NCBI RefSeq assembly: GCF_004006015.1
Contig: NZ_CP034766.1
Span: forward strand, 1,521,001-1,585,000
Source: Rhodococcus sp. X156
GTDB lineage: Bacteria > Actinomycetota > Actinomycetes > Mycobacteriales > Mycobacteriaceae
Direction of reading: 5' to 3'
Length of the DNA: 64,000 nucleotides
How positions within the stretch are numbered: the stretch's first letter is position 1; every line of letters starts with the position of its first letter. Position numbers and translations under genes: made by a program. The notes under the pieces were generated by a model. It ran no database searches. It saw only the letters and a program-made list of their open reading frames with translations, and was not told the origin of the DNA. Positions 31,042 through 39,508 of the stretch are shown here, piece by piece.

Positions 31042-32496
31042 TCAGGCAGGGAGCTCGGAGCGGTCGCCGCCCCAGAGGGTGTGGAACTTGCCGTCGGTGT
31101 CCACCCGGCCGTAGGTGTGCGCGCCGAAGAAGTCACGCAGGCCCTGGGTGAGGGCGGCCGGCAGCCGCTCGGCCCGCAGGGCGTCGTAGTAGGACAGCGC
31201 GGAGGCGAAGCCGGGCACCGGGATGCCCCGCAGGGTGGCGGCAACCACCACGCGGCGCCAGCTGTCCTGGGCGTTCTCCACGGCCTCCCGGAAGAAGGGG
31301 TCGACGATGAGCGAGGGCAGCTCGGCGTTGTCGGTGTAGGCCTCGCGGATGCGGTCCAGGAAGCGGGCCCGGATGATGCAGCCGCCGCGCCAGATGGTGG
31401 CCATGGCGGCCGGGTCGACGTCCCAGCCGTGCTCGGTGCTGCCGGCCGCGATCTGGTCGAAGCCCTGGGCGTAGGCGACCACCTTGGAGGCGTAGAGCGC
31501 CAGCCGGATGTCCTCGACGAACTGGTCGGCGTCCTCGGCCGTCCAGCTCAGGGTGCCGCCGGTGAGCTCGCGGGCGGCGGCGCGCTGGTCGGTGTGGCTG
31601 GACAGCGCGCGGGCGAACACCGCCTCGGCGATGCCGCTGACGGGGATGCCCAGGTCGAGCGCGGACTTCACCGTCCAGCGGCCGGTGCCCTTCTGCCCCG
31701 CCTCGTCCACCACCACGTCGACGAACGGCTTGCCGGTCTTGGCGTCCACGTGGTCGAGCACCTCGGCGGTGATCTCCACCAGGTAGCTCTCCAGCTCCCC
31801 GCCGTTCCACTCGCGGAAGATGGCGGCGATCTCGGCGGGGGTCTTGCCGAGGGCGTGGCGCAGCAGGTCGTAGGCCTCGCCGATCAGCTGCATGTCGGCG
31901 TACTCGATGCCGTTGTGCACCATCTTGACGAAGTGGCCGGCACCGTTGGGGCCGACGTGCACGCAGCACGGCGTGCCGTCGACCTCTGCGGCGATGGACT
32001 CCAGCAGCGGTCCGAGCGCCTCGTAGGACTCCTTCGAGCCGCCGGGCATGATCGACGGGCCGTTGAGCGCACCCTCCTCGCCGCCGGAGACGCCGGTGCC
32101 GACGAAGTGCAGGTCGCGCTCGCGCATGGCGGCCTCGCGACGCATGGTGTCGGTGTAGAGGGCGTTGCCGCCGTCGATGATGATGTCGCCCGGCTCCATC
32201 AGGTCGGCCAGGTCGTTGATCACCGAGTCGGTGGGGTCGCCGGCCTGCACCATGATGAGCACGCGGCGGGGCTTCTCCAGGCTGTTGACCAGCTCCGCCA
32301 GGGAGTCGGCGCGGACGAAGTCGCCCTCGTCGCCGTGCTCGGCGAGCAGCCGGTCGGTCTTGGCGGCGCTGCGGTTGTGCACCGCGACGGTGTGGCCGTG
32401 GCGGGCGAGGTTGCGGGCGAGGTTGGACCCCATCACCGCCAACCCGGTGACACCGATCTGGGCGCGGGGTGAGGCTGGGCTGTCCGGAGCAGTCAT
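31042..32496 (-). CDS. gnd: 6-phosphogluconate dehydrogenase, decarboxylating
   Basis: 484 residues from an ATG at 32496 behind AAGGTGG. It converts 6-phosphogluconate to ribulose 5-phosphate, CO2 and NADPH in the pentose phosphate pathway. Visible features are the Rossmann start IGVTGLAVMGSNLARN, GGNALYTDTMRRE, the substrate loop GVSGGEEGALNGPSIMPGG, KMVHNGIEYADMQ with the catalytic Lys, and the family signature DEAGQKGTGRW. The length near 480 residues is that of the NADP-dependent, dimeric class. It corresponds by neighbourhood to Rv1844c (gnd1), which also follows guaB1. Confidence 0.96.
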   Translation of the reverse strand: MTAPDSPASPRAQIGVTGLAVMGSNLARNLARHGHTVAVHNRSAAKTDRLLAEHGDEGDFVRADSLAELVNSLEKPRRVLIMVQAGDPTDSVINDLADLMEPGDIIIDGGNALYTDTMRREAAMRERDLHFVGTGVSGGEEGALNGPSIMPGGSKESYEALGPLLESIAAEVDGTPCCVHVGPNGAGHFVKMVHNGIEYADMQLIGEAYDLLRHALGKTPAEIAAIFREWNGGELESYLVEITAEVLDHVDAKTGKPFVDVVVDEAGQKGTGRWTVKSALDLGIPVSGIAEAVFARALSSHTDQRAAARELTGGTLSWTAEDADQFVEDIRLALYASKVVAYAQGFDQIAAGSTEHGWDVDPAAMATIWRGGCIIRARFLDRIREAYTDNAELPSLIVDPFFREAVENAQDSWRRVVVAATLRGIPVPGFASALSYYDALRAERLPAALTQGLRDFFGAHTYGRVDTDGKFHTLWGGDRSELPA

Positions 32497-32585
32497 GGCT
32501 GCCACCTTAGTGGCTGCTCCTTCCCGCTACCGTCGGTGAATCTCGGTGTGGGCCCACGCCGTAGACACAGCGTGAGGAGAGGTTC

Positions 32586-33470
32586 ATGACGAGCGACGGA
32601 CACACGGACCAGGCAGCAGGCTCGCAGGCCCCGGGTTCGCCGGCCCAAAGTTCCCTGCGGGGCCGCACGATCGTGATGTCCGGCGGCAGCCGCGGCATCG
32701 GGCTGGCCATCGCGCTGCGGGCGGCGCGCGAGGGAGCCAACGTGGCGCTGATGGCCAAGACCGCAGAGGCCGACCCACGGCTGCCCGGCACCGTCTACAG
32801 CGCCGCCGAGGAGATCCGCGCCGCGGGCGGGCAGGCGCTGCCGGTGGTGGGCGACGTCCGCAACGAGGAGGACGTGCAGCGGGTGGTGGAGCAGGCCGTC
32901 GCCGAGTTCGGCGGCATCGACGTGGTGGTGAACAACGCCAGCGCCATCAACCTCTCCGGCACGGTGGACCTGCCGATGAAGCGCTTCGACCTGATGCAGC
33001 AGATCAACGTGCGCGGCACCTTCCTGCTCACCAAGTACTGCATCCCGCACCTGGCGCAGGGCACCAACCCGCACATCCTCACGCTGTCGCCGCCGGTGAA
33101 CATGGACCCCAAGTGGCTGGGCGGGCACCCGGCCTACACGCTGAGCAAGTACGGGATGACGCTGCTGACACTGGGCTGGGCCACCGAGCTGGCCGAGCAG
33201 GGCATCGCCGCCAACGCGCTGTGGCCGCGCACCATCATCGCCACCGCCGCGGTGCAGAACCTGCTGGGCGGCGACGAGAGCATCGCCCGCTCGCGCAGCC
33301 CGGAGATCGTCGCCGACGCCGCGCACGTGGTGCTCACCACTGCTGGGCGCACGCTCACCGGGCAGACGCTGATCGACGACGAGGTGCTGGCCTCGGCGGG
33401 GGTGACGGACCTGTCGCAGTACTCCACGGGCGAGGAGTCCGAGCTGGCGATGGACATCTTCCTCGACTGA
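32586..33470 (+). CDS. SDR-family oxidoreductase (HSDL2-like)
   Basis: 294 residues from an ATG at 32586 behind GAGGAGAGG. A polar N-terminal extension of about 25 residues precedes the Rossmann motif SGGSRGIG, NNAS at about 118, a catalytic Ser in LTLSPP and YTLSKYG. The KTAEADPRLPGT segment after the second strand is typical of the subgroup related to hydroxysteroid dehydrogenase-like protein 2, in which the SDR acts on unidentified acyl or lipid substrates. It is transcribed divergently from gnd; a possible -10 TACCGT lies at 32527-32532. Confidence 0.88.
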   Translation: MTSDGHTDQAAGSQAPGSPAQSSLRGRTIVMSGGSRGIGLAIALRAAREGANVALMAKTAEADPRLPGTVYSAAEEIRAAGGQALPVVGDVRNEEDVQRVVEQAVAEFGGIDVVVNNASAINLSGTVDLPMKRFDLMQQINVRGTFLLTKYCIPHLAQGTNPHILTLSPPVNMDPKWLGGHPAYTLSKYGMTLLTLGWATELAEQGIAANALWPRTIIATAAVQNLLGGDESIARSRSPEIVADAAHVVLTTAGRTLTGQTLIDDEVLASAGVTDLSQYSTGEESELAMDIFLD

Positions 33471-33477
33471 GCTGGGG

Positions 33478-33765
33478 GCGTCTGCAAGTACCACCATCAC
33501 CGCGCTCCGACGTCTGCAACTGCTACCAAGCAGGCGCCGGAGCGCGGGACTGGGGGCGCGGGACTGGGGGCGCTGGCCCGCCAGGAGCTGGACGACCGGG
33601 CCACGGCTGGCGCTGGGTGGCTGCTGCCCGGTCGAGCAGCCAGTCGGAGACCACCGGCCACCGCGCCTGGTGCGTGCTGCGGAAGTAGCCCCGGAGGTGG
33701 CGGGTTGCGCAGCTTGGTAGCGGTTGCAGACGCCCTGGGGTGCGCATGGGCGTACTTGCAGACGC
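33478..33765. repeat. 288-bp element with composite terminal inverted repeats
   Basis: Both ends have the same layout read inward: a 14-base outer box GCGTCTGCAAGTAC (33478-33491; inverted copy 33752-33765, identical), a 19-base divergent spacer, and a 21-base inner box (33511-33531; inverted copy 33712-33732, one mismatch). Each box contains GTCTGCAA, giving four copies, with 32 bases between those of one end. About 180 bases of interior hold no convincing gene. It lies between the SDR stop and the terminator at 33777. It looks like a MITE-type nonautonomous element or a paired protein-binding site. Confidence 0.65.
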
Positions 33766-33776
33766 ACCAAAGCACG

Positions 33777-33812
33777 TCAGCCCGGCCCACCAGTAGCGGT
33801 GGGCCGGGCTGA
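33777..33812. terminator. bidirectional terminator hairpin
   Basis: A perfect 15-bp stem (33777-33791 with 33798-33812) around AGTAGC. It lies 15 bases past the stop of the minus-strand 77-aa gene and also downstream of the plus-strand SDR gene and the repeat element. Confidence 0.75.
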
Positions 33813-33826
33813 GTGTGCGCTGGTGG

Positions 33827-34060
33827 CTAGGCGCCCGTGGGGCGGTCCTTGCCGGTGAGCTTCTTGCGCACCTGCTCGATCTTCTGCTTGTTCTCCGGCT
33901 TGGCCGCGAACTCCTTGCCCTTCGCGACGGCCTTGTCGATCTTCTGCTTGTTCTCAGGCTTCGCGGCGAACTGCTTGCCCTTGGTGACAGCCTGGTTCAC
34001 CGCCTGCTGCGCCTTGGGGCTGCGCGCGAACGCGGCGGCCTTGTCAAACAGTGACGCCAT
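33827..34060 (-). CDS. 77-aa helical protein with two internal repeats
   Basis: An ATG at 34060 with GAGGAC upstream starts a 77-residue Lys/Ala/Gln-rich protein. Two near-identical units, KGKQFAAKPENKQKID and KGKEFAAKPENKQKIE, are visible at about 27-42 and 46-61, and the DNA is repeated too. The N-terminus SLFDKAAAFARSPKAQQAV is amphipathic. There is no membrane helix or Cys. It begins seven bases after the DEAD-box helicase stop and should be co-transcribed with it. I do not recognise a named family. The composition resembles small stress or LEA-like proteins and Rv0909-type small helical proteins, so a role beside RNA or in stress is only a guess. Confidence 0.7.
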   Translation of the reverse strand: MASLFDKAAAFARSPKAQQAVNQAVTKGKQFAAKPENKQKIDKAVAKGKEFAAKPENKQKIEQVRKKLTGKDRPTGA

Positions 34061-34067
34061 GGTGTCC

Positions 34068-35639
34068 TCAATCCTGGTTGCGGGCCGGACCGTCGAAGCC
34101 ATCATACGAGCGGGTCTCGGTCCGCGAGCGGAAACCACCCGCGGTGGGCTCCGGACGGGCCGCGGCCGGCCGAGCGGCCGCCGGGCGCGCCGCCATGCCG
34201 TCACGGCGCGGTGCCTCGCGGCGGACGCCGTCCCGACGGGGGCCGCCCTGGTTGAAGCCGCCCTCGCGCTGGTAGCCACCCTCGCGGCGCGGGCCACGGG
34301 CGTTGTCGCGCGAACCCTGGTAGCCGCTGCCGGCGGGACGCGGGTTGCGGCCCTGGTAGCCGCCGCTGCGCGGACGCTCGCTGCGGTCCCGCTCCTGGGC
34401 GGGAAGGGGCTCGCCGCTGGGCGTCTGCGCACCGGTGATCTCGCTCAGCTCGGAGGAGCCGGGGGAGACGTTGGTGGCCTTGGGGTCGATGCCGGCGATG
34501 CCGGTCATCCGACGCACCGTGCGGCGCTGGTTCGGCAGCACGATGGTGACCACGGTGCCGGACTCACCAGCGCGGGCCGTGCGGCCGGCGCGGTGCAGGT
34601 AGTCCTTGGCGTCGGCCGGCGGGTCGACGTGCACGACCAGGCTGACGCCGTCGACGTGGATGCCGCGGGCGGCGACGTCGGTGGCCACCAGCACCGGGGT
34701 GCGGCCGGTCTTGAAGCGGTCCAGCACGCGGGTGCGCTGGTTCTGCGCCTTGCCGCCGTGCAGCGACTCGGCGCGGATGCCCAGGGCGCGCAGCCGGTCG
34801 GTGATGCCCTCGACGCCGAGCTTGGTGCGGGCGAACATGATGGTGCGGCCGTTGCGGGCGCCGATCTCGGCGAGCACCGCGTCCTTCTGGCCGCGGTCCA
34901 CCAGCAGCACGTGGTGGGACATGGTGTCCACGCTGGCCTTGCCGTCCTGCGTGGAGTGCTCCACGTGGTCGGGCAGGAACTGCCGCACGATCGACTGGAT
35001 CTCCCGGTCCAGGGTGGCGGAGAACATCAGCCGCTGCCCGTCCGCCGGGGTGGCGCTGAGCAGGGCCTTGACCTCGGGCAGGAAGCCCAGGTCGGTCATC
35101 TGGTCGGCCTCGTCCAGCGCGGTCATCTCGATGGCGTCGAGGATGCAGGTGCCCTGGCGCAGGTGGTCGCCGAGGCGGCCGGGGGTGGCGACCAGGATGT
35201 CCACGCCGCGGCGCAGCTGGTCGGCCTGGCGGCCGAAGGGGGTGCCACCGACGGCGGGCTTGACGCTCAGGCCCAGCGCGTCGGCGTAGGGCTGCAGGGA
35301 GTCGACCACCTGGAAGGCGAGCTCACGGGTGGGGACCAGCACCAGGGCGCGGGGCCGCTTGGCCTGTGCGCGGCTGGCGTTGGGGCCGTAGGCGAGCCGG
35401 TTGAGCATTGGCAGCCCGAAGGCCAGCGTCTTGCCGGAGCCGGTCTGCGCGCGGCCGAGCACGTTCTTGCCGGCGAGCAGGTCGGGGATCGCCGCCGCCT
35501 GGATGGGGGACGGGGCGGTGATGCCCGTCTTCGCCAGGGCGTTCACCAGGGCGTCGGGAAGGCCGAGGGCGCCGAACGTGGTCGGCTCGCTCTCGGCGGA
35601 CTCGTCGTTGGCGGGGGTATTCAGGACAGCCTGAGACAC
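34068..35639 (-). CDS. DEAD-box ATP-dependent RNA helicase (second paralogue)
   Basis: 523 residues from a GTG at 35639 behind GAGAGG. The Q-motif region TFGALGLPDALV precedes AQTGSGKT, PTRELA, TPGR, LDEAD, SAT and HRAGRTARAG, so the two RecA-like domains cover about 20-385. The tail of about 135 residues is rich in Arg, Gly, Gln and Tyr with repeated GGYQR/GGFNQ-like blocks, a likely RNA-binding or condensate-forming region. It is clearly related to the helicase at 29144-30718 (shared core motifs and similar length) but has a different tail. A 77-aa repeat protein gene follows seven bases after its stop. Confidence 0.93.
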   Translation of the reverse strand: MSQAVLNTPANDESAESEPTTFGALGLPDALVNALAKTGITAPSPIQAAAIPDLLAGKNVLGRAQTGSGKTLAFGLPMLNRLAYGPNASRAQAKRPRALVLVPTRELAFQVVDSLQPYADALGLSVKPAVGGTPFGRQADQLRRGVDILVATPGRLGDHLRQGTCILDAIEMTALDEADQMTDLGFLPEVKALLSATPADGQRLMFSATLDREIQSIVRQFLPDHVEHSTQDGKASVDTMSHHVLLVDRGQKDAVLAEIGARNGRTIMFARTKLGVEGITDRLRALGIRAESLHGGKAQNQRTRVLDRFKTGRTPVLVATDVAARGIHVDGVSLVVHVDPPADAKDYLHRAGRTARAGESGTVVTIVLPNQRRTVRRMTGIAGIDPKATNVSPGSSELSEITGAQTPSGEPLPAQERDRSERPRSGGYQGRNPRPAGSGYQGSRDNARGPRREGGYQREGGFNQGGPRRDGVRREAPRRDGMAARPAAARPAAARPEPTAGGFRSRTETRSYDGFDGPARNQD

Positions 35640-35796
35640 GGAAGAACCTCTCCGGGACAGCGGCGCGTCGCGGAGCGGGAGCTGTCATGCAGCACGCAGT
35701 GAGACGAGCCAGACACACGCTCATCTTCGCCAGCTTGGGCGGGACTGTGTGCCGGTGGATTGATCTGTCGCGAGTGCGACTGAACTGACAGTACGG

Positions 35797-35830
35797 CACA
35801 CCGCGGGATGTACCCGCATCCCGCGGTGTG
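35797..35830 (-). terminator. 14-bp terminator hairpin after the acyl-CoA dehydrogenase gene
   Basis: CACACCGCGGGATG (35797-35810) and its exact complement (35817-35830) enclose TACCCG. It is 40 bases past the stop at 35870 and upstream of the helicase leader. Confidence 0.7.
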
Positions 35831-35869
35831 ACGTCCCCGACTATTCGGGCGAGACGGACGTCTTGGTGC

Positions 35870-37939
35870 CTACTGCCCAGGCGGGACGTCGGCGGCGGTG
35901 GCGGTGTTGGACGTGCCGGGTGCCTCGGCCCCGGGCTGACCCTGGTCGAGGACGCGACGGTCCTCCTCCCACATGGCTTCCTGCCGGGCGGGCTCCTCGC
36001 GCAGGATGGCGCTGTTCATCCACTCGCGCGGGATGGCGAAGCCGTCCACCAGGGTGGTCGCGTAGGGGCGGATCTCCTTGCACAGCTGGTTGACCGTGGC
36101 GGTGACGGCCTTGCTGCGCGCGGCGTTCATCCGGCCGTGCTCCAGGAACCAGCCCTTGTCGGCCTCGATGGTGTGCAGCGCGTAGAGGTCGCACACCCGC
36201 TCCAGCAGAGCGCGGGCCTCCGGGTCGGTGCAGCGGTCGATGCCGGTGATGAAGGCCTCCAGCACCACCCGCTCCACGTGCACGTGGGCGGTGCGCAGCA
36301 CGTGGTCCTGGGCGTCGTTGAACACCTCGAAGGCGTCGGCGTCCTCGTCGCCGGCGCGGCGCAGCCGGTTGGCCGCGCCCTCCAGCACGTGCTTCTCGCG
36401 GTCCTCGAACATGTGCAGCTGCCAGTCGCGGTCGCGGACCGAGGCCTCTTCGTCGTTGCCGGGGACGGCGTCGACGAGGCGCTGCACCAGGCGGCGGGCC
36501 GCGGTGCGCTCGAGCACCTGGTCCACCACCATGTTCGCGGCGAACTGTGCCTTGCCCCAGCCGGAGAGGTCGCCGAAGTCGTCGGCGTAGCCGGTGAGCA
36601 GGCCCTTGGCCACCAGCTGCATGAGCACGGTGTTGTCGCCCTCGAACGTGGTGAACACGTCGATGTCGGACTTCAGCAGCGGCAGCTGGTTCTCCGCCAG
36701 GTAGCCGGCACCGCCGCAGGCCTCGCGGCAGGTCTGGATGGTCTGGTTCGCGTGCCAGGTGTTGGTGGCCTTGAGGCCGGCGGCCAGCGACTCCAGCTCG
36801 CGCTTGACCTCCGGCTCGGCGTCGTCCCCGGCGGTGAGGACGTCGTGCATCATCGCCGTCAGCTCTTCCTGGGCGAAGTGCAGCGCGTAGGTCTTGGCCA
36901 GCGCGGGCAGCAGCTTCCGCTGGTGGGCCAGGTAGTCCAGGATGACGATCTCCCGGTCGCGGCCGGGGGCGCTGAACTGGCGACGGGTCTCGCCGTAGCG
37001 CACCGCGATGTCCAGGGCGACCTTGGCCGCGCTGCCCGAGGCGCCACCGACGCTGACGCGCCCGCGCACCAGGGTGCCGAGCATGGTGAAGAAGCGGCCG
37101 GTCTCGCTCTCGATGGGCGAGGTGTACCCGCCGTCCTCGGCGACCTGCCCGTAGCGGTTGAGCAGCGCGCTGCGGGGGACCTTGACGTGGTCGAAGGAGA
37201 GGCGGCCGTTGTCCACACCGGCCAGGCCCTCCTTGTAGCCGTCGTCGGTGATGGTGACGCCGGGTGCGGGGTTGCCCTCCTTGTCGCGGATTGGCACGGC
37301 CCAGGCGTGCACGCCGCGGGGCTTGCCCTGGGTGACCAGCTGGGCGAAGACCACAGCCATCTGCCCGTCCCGGGCGGCGTTGCCGATGTAGTCCTTGCGC
37401 GCGGCCTCGTGCGGGGTGTGCAGGTCGAAGGTCTGGGTCTGCGGGTCGTAGGTGCAGGTGGTGCGCAGCTGCTGCACGTCCGAGCCGTGGCCGGTCTCGG
37501 TCATCGCGAAGCAGCCGGGCAGCTCCATGCTGATGATGTCGGGCACCAGGGCCGCGTGGTGCTCGTCGGTGCCCAGTGCCTGCACGGCGCCGCCGAAGAG
37601 GCCCCACTGCACGCCGACCTTGACCATCAGCGACAGGTTGGTCATCGCGACCATCTCGATGGAGGCCACCGAGCCACCCAGGTCGTCACCGCCGCCGTGC
37701 TCCTTGCTGAAGCCCAGCGCGGTCTGGCCGGTCTTGGCCAGGTCGCGGGCGAGCGCGGTGGTGCGGGTGCGGGCGGCCTCGATGTCCTCGCCGTAGACCG
37801 GGGCCCACTTGGTGCCGGTGAGGTGGGTGCGCGCCTGCTGGCGGACGTGGGCCCAGCGGCCGTCGAGGACGTCGCGCAGCGCGTCCGGGTCGACGTGCTC
37901 CGGAAGGGGAGCTCCGGTGGTGTCAGCGGCAGTGCTCAC
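35870..37939 (-). CDS. acyl-CoA dehydrogenase/acyl-CoA oxidase-family flavoprotein
   Basis: 689 residues, long for an acyl-CoA dehydrogenase and matching the acyl-CoA oxidase-like branch. The FAD/substrate segment CFAMTETGHGSDVQ lies at about 142-155, ETRRQFSAPGRDREI at about 320, the conserved CREACGGAGY at about 420 and TFEGDNTVLMQ at about 450, where the Glu is the expected catalytic base. A C-terminal helical extension of about 190 residues follows. It should introduce the alpha-beta double bond in a fatty or sterol side-chain acyl-CoA. The electron acceptor (O2 or ETF) is not decided by sequence. The C-terminal 25 residues are low-complexity. Confidence 0.85.
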   Translation of the reverse strand: MSTAADTTGAPLPEHVDPDALRDVLDGRWAHVRQQARTHLTGTKWAPVYGEDIEAARTRTTALARDLAKTGQTALGFSKEHGGGDDLGGSVASIEMVAMTNLSLMVKVGVQWGLFGGAVQALGTDEHHAALVPDIISMELPGCFAMTETGHGSDVQQLRTTCTYDPQTQTFDLHTPHEAARKDYIGNAARDGQMAVVFAQLVTQGKPRGVHAWAVPIRDKEGNPAPGVTITDDGYKEGLAGVDNGRLSFDHVKVPRSALLNRYGQVAEDGGYTSPIESETGRFFTMLGTLVRGRVSVGGASGSAAKVALDIAVRYGETRRQFSAPGRDREIVILDYLAHQRKLLPALAKTYALHFAQEELTAMMHDVLTAGDDAEPEVKRELESLAAGLKATNTWHANQTIQTCREACGGAGYLAENQLPLLKSDIDVFTTFEGDNTVLMQLVAKGLLTGYADDFGDLSGWGKAQFAANMVVDQVLERTAARRLVQRLVDAVPGNDEEASVRDRDWQLHMFEDREKHVLEGAANRLRRAGDEDADAFEVFNDAQDHVLRTAHVHVERVVLEAFITGIDRCTDPEARALLERVCDLYALHTIEADKGWFLEHGRMNAARSKAVTATVNQLCKEIRPYATTLVDGFAIPREWMNSAILREEPARQEAMWEEDRRVLDQGQPGAEAPGTSNTATAADVPPGQ

Positions 37940-37974
37940 GTGTCCTCCTGTGGCGCGGGTGGGTTGTCCGGAGC

Positions 37975-39321
37975 CTAGTCAGACGGCGGTCCGGGCAGCG
38001 CCGTCGCCTCGCCCCGCGAGGGTGCCCCGAGCACCACCGGCAGCTGCTGCCAGCCGCGCAGCACGCGGGTGTGCCGCCGGGCCCCGGGAGCGCCGAGCTG
38101 CAGGTCGGGGAAGCGCTCGAACAGCGCACGCAGCCCGATCTCCCCCTCCATCCGCGCCAGCGAGGCACCCAGGCAGAAGTGCCGGCCGCCGGAGAACGAC
38201 AGGTGCTCACGGGCGTTGGACCGAGCCACGTCGAAGGTGTGCGGGTCGGTGAACACCGCCGGGTCGCGGTTGGCCCCGCCGAGCAGGGTCACCACCCGCT
38301 GGCCCGCGGGCACCGCCATCCCGGCCACCTCGGTGTCGCGCACCGCGCTGCGGGCGGTCAGCTGCACGGGGGACTCCATCCGCAGCACCTCCTCCACGGC
38401 GTTGCCCCACAGGCTCGGGTCGGTGCGCAGCACGGCCACCTGGTCGGGGTGGCGCAGCAGCAGCTCCACGCCGCTGCTGAGCAGGTTCACGGTGGTCTCG
38501 AAGCCGGCGGCCAGCAGCAGCCCGGCGGTGGCCCGCAGCTCGGTCTCGCTCAGGCGCTCGCCGTCGTCGGTCAGGGTGACCAGCTGGCTGAGCAGGTCGT
38601 CGCCGGGGTCGCGGCGCAGCCGCTGCAGGTGCCGGCCGAGCCAGGCGTCGAAGGCGCGCAGCGAGGCGTCCACGTGGCGGAACTCCCGCCAGGGCAGCCC
38701 CATGTCCAGGCTGGGGGCCGCGCCGGCGCCGTAGCCGAGGACCTCGGCGCGCTCCGCGGCGGGCACGCCCAGGATCTCGGCGATCACCGCGACCGGCAGC
38801 AGGGTGGCGTAGTCGGCCACCAGGTCGATCTCGCTGGTGGGGCCCGCGGCGAGGAGGTCGTCCAGCAGCCCGTCGGCCAGGGCCTGCACCTGCGGGCGCA
38901 GCGCCTCCACCGCCCGGGCGGTGAACACCCGGGAGACCTGGCGGCGGTAGCGGGTGTGCTCGGGCGGCTCCACGGCCAGCAGGGACGGCGGCTCGATGGG
39001 GTGCAGGATGCGGGCGTCCTGGGCCCAGTCGTTGAGCCGGTTGAGCGGCCACGGGAACACCGCCGAGATGTTGCCGGCGCGGAAGTCGTCGCTGCGCAGC
39101 ACGTCGCGCACCACGCTGTGGGTAGCGGTGAGGTAGGTGAGGCGCCCGCGGATCACCGGGCCCTGGGCCCGCACCTCGTCGTGCAGCAGGAACGGGTCCT
39201 CGGCGGCGGCGGTGGTGGGGTCGGCCAGCAGCCGCGCCTGCAGGTCGCCACCGGCGGCGGCGCGGCGCATCAGCGCGCGGGGCAGCCCGTGCTGCAGGGC
39301 CCAGCGGACGGTGGAACGCAT
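37975..39321 (-). CDS. cytochrome P450, CYP140-like
   Basis: 448 residues from an ATG at 39321 behind GGGGGAGAAG. The I-helix oxygen-binding AGFETT, the EVLR of the ExxR motif (about 320), and the heme loop FSGGRHFCLGASLAR with the proximal Cys are all present. The N-terminus, with RGDLQARL-type and DEVR segments, and the C-terminal DTRVLRGW-like segment (here HTRVLRGW) resemble mycobacterial CYP140 (Rv1880c), whose substrate is unknown. There is no ferredoxin gene adjacent, so electrons must come from elsewhere. It is soluble and divergently transcribed from the zinc dehydrogenase gene at 39509. Confidence 0.93.
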   Translation of the reverse strand: MRSTVRWALQHGLPRALMRRAAAGGDLQARLLADPTTAAAEDPFLLHDEVRAQGPVIRGRLTYLTATHSVVRDVLRSDDFRAGNISAVFPWPLNRLNDWAQDARILHPIEPPSLLAVEPPEHTRYRRQVSRVFTARAVEALRPQVQALADGLLDDLLAAGPTSEIDLVADYATLLPVAVIAEILGVPAAERAEVLGYGAGAAPSLDMGLPWREFRHVDASLRAFDAWLGRHLQRLRRDPGDDLLSQLVTLTDDGERLSETELRATAGLLLAAGFETTVNLLSSGVELLLRHPDQVAVLRTDPSLWGNAVEEVLRMESPVQLTARSAVRDTEVAGMAVPAGQRVVTLLGGANRDPAVFTDPHTFDVARSNAREHLSFSGGRHFCLGASLARMEGEIGLRALFERFPDLQLGAPGARRHTRVLRGWQQLPVVLGAPSRGEATALPGPPSD

Positions 39322-39508
39322 CTTCTCCCCCTTTGTGACGCCTGACACTCGCGCGCCCAGCATGCCAGCAGCGCATTCCCAGATGTGCCCAGGCTCTCCC
39401 CGAGTTGCGCACCCCCCGTGCGGACGGTGCCATGGGACCAAGCGCTGAGCAGCAGCGCACCAGCTTGCTCCCGAGTGGGGCAGCCTCAGCACCATTGAGA
39501 GGATTGCG

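Noticed and set aside
35640-35796. Conserved structured leader of the second helicase
   Set aside because: No clear palindrome or promoter pair could be fixed by eye; the hairpin at 35797-35830 is better explained as the terminator of the upstream gene.
39437-39450. ACCAAGCGCTGAGC between P450 and zinc dehydrogenase as a KstR2 box
   Set aside because: Only the left half matches AnCAAGnnCTTGnT; three fixed positions of the right half fail.
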